64,000 nucleotides of DNA from positions 10,244,062 to 10,308,061 of the forward strand of contig NC_080418.1 in NCBI RefSeq assembly GCF_029873635.1, given 5' to 3'. Below the pieces are notes generated by a model that was given only the letters and a program-made list of their open reading frames with translations, searched no databases and was not told the origin of the DNA. A program made the position numbers and the translations under genes. The stretch's first letter is position 1. Each line of letters begins with the position of its first letter. Source of the stretch: Malania oleifera. Lineage: Eukaryota; Streptophyta; Magnoliopsida; Santalales; Ximeniaceae. Positions 59,018 through 64,000 of this stretch are shown here, in pieces.

Positions 59018-62000
59018 TCAAGTTGGAGCATGGAGATCCGTAATGCCCAACTTGCATGATAAGTTTAGGAAATGTTCACGACCCAAAGTTTTGGTGAAGA
59101 TATCAGCAAGCTGACTGTAGGTAGGAATATGCTTAGTGAAGAAGAGGCCAGTCCGTAACTTTTCACGAACAATATGACAATCGATCTCTATATGTTTTGT
59201 ACGTTCGTGAAAAACAGGATTCTGGACAATGTGAAGAGCCGCTTGGTTGTCACAATATAAGAGCATAGGCTGGGAATGCGGCACACCAAGATCATTTAAA
59301 AGAGTTTTGAGTCATGTAAGGTCACAAGTAGTAGAAGCAAGCACCTGGTACTCAGCTTCGGCGGAGGAGTGAAACATTGTAGGTTGTTTCTTTGTGCGCC
59401 AGGAAATGGGACTAGTGCCCAGTTGAATGAAAAAATCAGTGGTGGAGCGGCGAGTGAGGGGGCAACTAGCCTAATCCGAATTAGAATAGGCGGAGACTTG
59501 AAGAGTGTTGGTAGTAGGAGAAAATAAGCCCCGACTTGGAGATGCCTTAATGTATCAAAGAACGCGTACAATAGCATCATAATGTGGTTGTCTGGGCTGG
59601 TGCATAAATTGATTGAGAATGTTGATTGAAAATACAATGTCGGTACGGGTGATGGTGAGATATATCAAACGTCCAACGAGCCGCCGAAACGAGCTTAGAT
59701 CGGAGGTTTGATCACCATCAATATTATTAAGCTTGAGATTTTGTTCCATGGGAAAATTGGTAGGACGAGCACCAAGATGACCGCTATCAGTGAGGATGTC
59801 AAGAGCATATTTTCATTGATTAAGAAATATGCTAGTGGGACAGTGAGCAACTTCGAGGCCAAAGAAATATTTCAGTTTGCCAAGATCCTTTAGTTTGAAT
59901 TTTTGAGAAAACATGACTTTGAAAGTGCTAATATCGGAGAGATCATTGCTTGCCATGAGAATGTCATCAGCATAAATAAGTATGAGAGTAAAAGACGGAC
60001 CCCGAGAGTGGATGAAGAGAGAGTGATTGGCCTGAGATTGGGTGAAACTCTCAGCAAGTAAAACAAAAGATAATTAGAAAACTAATTGCGAGAGGCTTGC
60101 TTAAGGCTATAAAGGGATTTCTGAAGACAATAGACTCGAGTCTCCCCCTATTTGCAATAACCCAATGGAGGGGTCATATAAACCTCCTCATCGAGGTCAC
60201 CATGGAGAAAGGCGTTGTTGACGTCCAATTGAAGGAGATGCCAATTCCGAACTGCAACCACTGCAAGAACACACCTAACATTAATTAGTTTAGCAATAGG
60301 AGCAAAAGTGTCATGATAATCCGAACCTTCTACCTGAGTGTAGCCCTTGGCCACCAAGCGAGCCTTGTGTCGCTCTATGGATCCATCAGTCCGAAAATTT
60401 TGTTTTGAACACCCATTTACAACCAATTGGTTTTTTTTTTTTTTTCACGTGGAAGGTGTTGAAGAACCCATGTATGATTGGTTTCTAAGGTTTGGAGTTC
60501 ATAAGCCATGGCATCACGCCAATGTGGGTGTAGCACAGCTTGAGAATATGAGGTGGGTTTGGGATGTTGGGACATAATAGAAAGAAAAGCCAAATGTGGA
60601 TTAGAAAAACGATGATAAGATAAAAAAGAGGAGAGACAATGAACCGTACCTGAGGAAGATCTTGAAACTTGTGAAGCTGTGGAGGACTTTGGTAAAATAG
60701 GGTAGATATAATCATTCAAGTAAGAGGGATGTGTGATAGCTCGTTTGGGCCATGAAGAGATGGGTGGAGGGGGTGGTGGGGAAGGGGGTGAGGGTGAGGG
60801 TGTCAGGAAGGATACCAAGGGAGAAGGAGGGATAGATGAGGGGCTAGGGTTAGGTGTGGTTGGTTGGGTAGGAAAAGTGTAGGAAGGGTGTATATCCGGA
60901 ATAGGAAGGGGAAGGACGAGAGAAGATGTAGAAGTTGGAGGTATGAGATGATAAGGAAAAACATTTTCTTCAAAAGTGACATCACGGGAGATTAAATTTT
61001 TTTTGTTTTCAAGATCATATACACGATAAGCCTTATGATGAGTAGGATAACCTAAGAAAACACATCGAAAAGCACGAGGAGAGAATTTATCGCGATGTTG
61101 GTGAGCAGTTTGGGCATAGCACAAGCACCTAAACACTCGCAAGTGTGTATACGATGGTGGTTTTTGAAAAAAGAAGTTCATAAGAGAACTTATGATTGAG
61201 GCTGGGTGAATGAGTCCGGTTAATTAAATAAATGGTTGTGAGAATGCATTCACCCCAAAAAGAGATGGGAAGATTAGCTGAAAAACATAAACACTGAACC
61301 ACATTAAGAAGATGGCGATGTTTACGCTCGTCAATACCATTCTGTTGGAGGGCATCCACACATGTGCGCTTATGAAGAAGCCTTGATTTTGAAAAAAAGT
61401 TTGAAGTGGATTGGATAGAAATTCTTTAGCATTATCAGTGCGTATGTACTTAATGGTGCAATTGAATTGTTTTTTAATCATGGCGCAAAAATTTGTAAGG
61501 CAAGTAAAAGTATCAGATTTCATGTGCATAAGATAAACTCATGTAGCATGGGAGTAGTCATCCATGATTGTTAAAAAATAATGTGCACCAGAAATTGAGG
61601 CTGTAGTATAACCACCCCATATGTCACAATAAATCCGATTAAAACAAAATGGGCTCTTATTTATATTCAAAGAAAAAGGTAAACGAGTGTGCTTTGCTCT
61701 AGCACAAACATCACAAGCCAAAGGAGAACAAGAAATATTTAAAGTTTTCGGAAGACATGAAATAAAAAGTGACCAAGACGTTGATGCCAAATAGTAGTGT
61801 CAGAAACACGCTGAGAGTGGAAAATTGAGGCAGAGAGAGGTTTGTAGTGGTAAAGTCCATCCCGTACTTCACCCGTTCCAATTAGTCTCCTCGTTGATAG
61901 GTCCTGAAAAATACAAAAGGTAGGAAAGAAGAGAGCAACACAATTGAGATTAGTGGTGAGTTTACTGATGGACAGTAAATTAAATTTAAATGAAGGCACA

Positions 62001-63253
62001 TAAAGAACATTAGAAAGAGAGAGATTAGGAGAAAAATGCATAGTGCCGGTATGAGTTATAGGAACAATGCCACCATTAGGAAGTTTAATGGGGCATGGCT
62101 GATTAAGGAGTTGAATATTGTCAAGAGAAGACAAATTGGAAGTCATATGATCTGATGCACCTGAATCAACAATCCATTCAGTATTAGAAAAATAAGCAGA
62201 ATGACAAGAGGCAAGGTTACCAGTAAAGTTGGTAGAGTTGGTATTTGAGGGCGATAAGAGATTCAAGAGTTGACAGTATTATTCGATGGTGAGACTAGGG
62301 ACAGTAATCTCAGAAGAAGTTGAAGAACCTGTGACATTGTTTGCAGCCATTGAAGAACGAGATTTTTTATCGGGTGTTCCACGAGATGGAGACTTGTTGT
62401 TGGGATAACCATGCAGCTTATAACATTGTGCTTTCCAATGACCATTACGACCACAGTGGTCACATTTTGGACGACCACGCCCTCGCCCCTTGCTATCAGA
62501 AGAATGAGAAAAATTACGAGGAACTGCCATGACAGTAGATTCTGTTGGAACACTAGAGATATGAAGAAGGCGTTGCTTCTCTTCTTGATGCAAAATTGAA
62601 TAGACTTTGGTGACAGAAGGTAAATGATCCATGTCCAAAATTTGGCTGTAGATGGAAGCATATGAGTCATGTAGCCCCATCAAAAACTGAAAAACTCGCT
62701 CAGTGTCTTGCATTTGGATTAATTCGGTTAAGACACCACAAATGCATTGCGGTGCGGAGGCAAGCATGGCGAGTTCATCCCAATAACCTTTAAGTGTTGT
62801 AAAATACACAGAGATGGTCATGGAGCCTTGGATAAGAGTAGCAATGTCACGCTTCAATTTGAAAATTCTAGGATTGTTGCTTTGAAAGAAATTATTCTCA
62901 AGATCCAGCCATACATCACGGGGACATTCATGATAGATCAAATTGTGAACAATGGATGGATCAATGGAGTAGAGGATCCATGATAAGACCATATCACTGC
63001 AATGTTCCCACAATTGAGTTTCTGTTGGGGAGGACGTTGGTTTGGGAAGAGTACCATTAACAAAACCAAATTAATTTTTGGCATTCAAGGCCATTTTCAT
63101 ATCCCTTTTCTAGGTAGGATAATTGTCATCATTGAGAAGAGTGGAGACGAGGATGGCACCTGGGTGATCAGTAGAATGGAGAAAATATGTAGAAAATGCA
63201 CCTAGGGATGGTGGATTGGAGGAGGAGACCTCCGCCGATGTGATGTTGGACAT
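59018..63253 (-). pseudogene. Copia gag-pol polyprotein
   Basis: The start is ATG at 63253 (MSNITSAEVSSSN). Gag has an open stretch 63013-62279 and ends with the zinc knuckle CDHCGRNGHWKAQC (about 62467-62426). Protease is DSGASDH (about 62170-62150). The pre-integrase part has WHQRLGH (about 61785). Integrase has CDVCARAKH, DDYSHAT, IRTDNAKEF and FWGE (61790-61130), then LRVFRCLCYA and FRCVFLGY. Reverse transcriptase has [28 protein letters not shown] (60426-60148) and the catalytic YADD (59974-59963). RNase H has SAEAEY and the end ADIFTKTLG (about 59090). In-frame stops in gag (about 63110, 63075), after gag (62279) and later, and frame changes in integrase and RT, make it inactive. A poly-T/A run at 60428-60443 disrupts the RT start. 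Confidence 0.9.
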
Positions 63254-64000
63254 AATGTCAGATTAGTTCATATGAACCAAACAGCCGAATCGGGTCAGAT
63301 CCAATCGCTGTGAGGGACGGTTGTTGATGCTCTCTCCGGAGAAGACGACCAGGGACGATAAGCACTGCGAAGACGGCTGTCAGAAGGAGAGAGAGATGAC
63401 CAGCCGGGAGTGAGAACTGGCACCGAACCAAAACGCGAACGCTGGAGATGCACCAGCTGAAGGCTACTGCTGGAGAAGACAGGAGAACCGAACAGAGCTG
63501 CCAAAGAAGACGAACACAGAGCTGCCGGAGAAGACGAACTGAGAGGCGGAGAGCTTCCAGAGAAGACGAACAGAGAAACACTGAGATGACTGAAAGCTTC
63601 CATTGAGACGACTGAAAGCTTCGAAGCTGAGGAACTGCAAGACGGCTGGAAAAAAAAAAAACAGAGAGCCAAGAGAACGATGCCGAAACGAAGAAGAACC
63701 AGAGAAGCCGGAGATGATGAGAGAAAGGCTGAGACTGAGATGATTGGAAGAGAGAGGAGAGACGACGCCGGAAAACTGAGCACGAATTGCAGGGGATGCC
63801 GGAGGTGATCACAGTGTCAGTGTGTTCGCTGATTCGGTGAAGACGATGATGACGACGTTGTCAGAACCGGCGGCCGAGCGGAGGGAGGATGGGAGCAGAG
63901 GGATGTCTGCCGCCGAACGGAAGCTTGTTGCGTGTGGAACAGCGTGTTCCTGTTGCATGCAATCAGAAATAGTGGGTGATGGCAAGAAAAGTTAGGAAAG
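63254..64000 (-). other. Copia leader region
   Basis: 750 bases upstream of the copia gag start without LTR or PBS. It is GC-richer than the element body and contains repeated GAGAAGACGAAC-like motifs (plus-strand reading, about 63475-63570). The minus-strand open frames here (184 and 162 codons) are serine/leucine low-complexity text in overlapping frames. An unusually long leader or captured host sequence are both possible. Confidence 0.5.

Larger units (their letters stand above)
58845..64000 (-). mobile_element. Ty1/copia element, minus strand, in intron 3 of the transporter gene
   Basis: The domain order gag, protease, integrase, reverse transcriptase, RNase H on minus identifies Ty1/copia. 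The 3' LTR (58845-59010) is within the window. The 5' LTR is not, and no PBS was found up to 64000. It lies antisense to the transporter gene, 350 bases after the exon 3 donor. Confidence 0.9.

Noticed and set aside
61739-62670. Several plus- and minus-strand frames overlapping the copia gag/protease
   Set aside because: Only the frames with zinc knuckle and DSGASDH text are real; the others are shadows.
63258-63812. Minus-strand frames of 184 and 162 codons, seemingly long ORFs
   Set aside because: They overlap each other in different frames over the same pyrimidine-rich leader and consist of Ser/Leu/Phe low-complexity text. The copia gag starts downstream at 63253.

Overview
The window is nuclear DNA of a flowering plant, probably a eudicot. 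It holds spliced genes with GT/AG introns, AT-rich intergenic DNA and a thick layer of retrotransposons. Three host genes are supported, all right of 43 kb: (1) the large subunit of transcription factor TFIIA (+, 11 coding exons, 43805-54476, 388 codons plus stop); (2) a small intronless ORF of unknown function on the minus strand (55549-55923); (3) the first three coding exons of a plastid-type sugar transporter of the major facilitator superfamily (+, from 57407), whose remaining exons lie beyond the window.

Left arm (1-8528): two decayed Mutator-like (MULE) transposase genes, one on minus at 1-1944 and one on plus at about 7200-8528. Between them are an 823-bp element with terminal inverted repeats of about 230 bp (3784-4606), a 401-bp hAT-like MITE with an 8-bp target duplication (6111-6511) that was later duplicated in tandem, and AT-rich DNA without genes.

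Centre (8529-40145): a Russian doll of Ty3/gypsy LTR elements, resolved from LTR ends and 5-bp target site duplications (TSDs). Names are mine. H, an LTR remnant at 39985-40145, was hit by A (minus; gag-pol at 8849-10593; 5' LTR in three pieces ending at 39984). A's LTR then took solo LTR F (11190-13187, TSD CTAAC) and element C (13344-38347, TSD GGCAA). C's 5' LTR took full-length element B (15042-26957, TSD GTCCT). B's pol took a 2.5-kb solo LTR (20754-23260, TSD TGAGG/TAAGG). C's 3' LTR took element D (minus, 29674-38122). C keeps gag but no pol; D keeps pol but no gag. All coding regions carry stops or frameshifts. B has the most complete domain set: gag, zinc knuckle, protease, reverse transcriptase, RNase H and integrase, with an integrase tail like that of plant chromoviruses of the Tekay/Del type. 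LTRs of A, B, F and H carry arrays of a 10-bp palindrome, TCGTCGACGA, upstream of a TATA box.

Right arm (40146-64000): an intergenic stretch without recognised genes, then TFIIA. Its 6.3-kb intron 6 contains two remnants of RTE-type LINEs, and intron 7 has a TA/purine low-complexity block. The unknown minus-strand ORF is convergent with TFIIA. The transporter gene follows; a Ty1/copia element on minus (58845 to beyond 64000, 3' LTR 166 bp) sits in its third intron. No tRNA, rRNA, CRISPR or bacterial feature was seen. All coordinates were read by eye; no alignment or database search was run.
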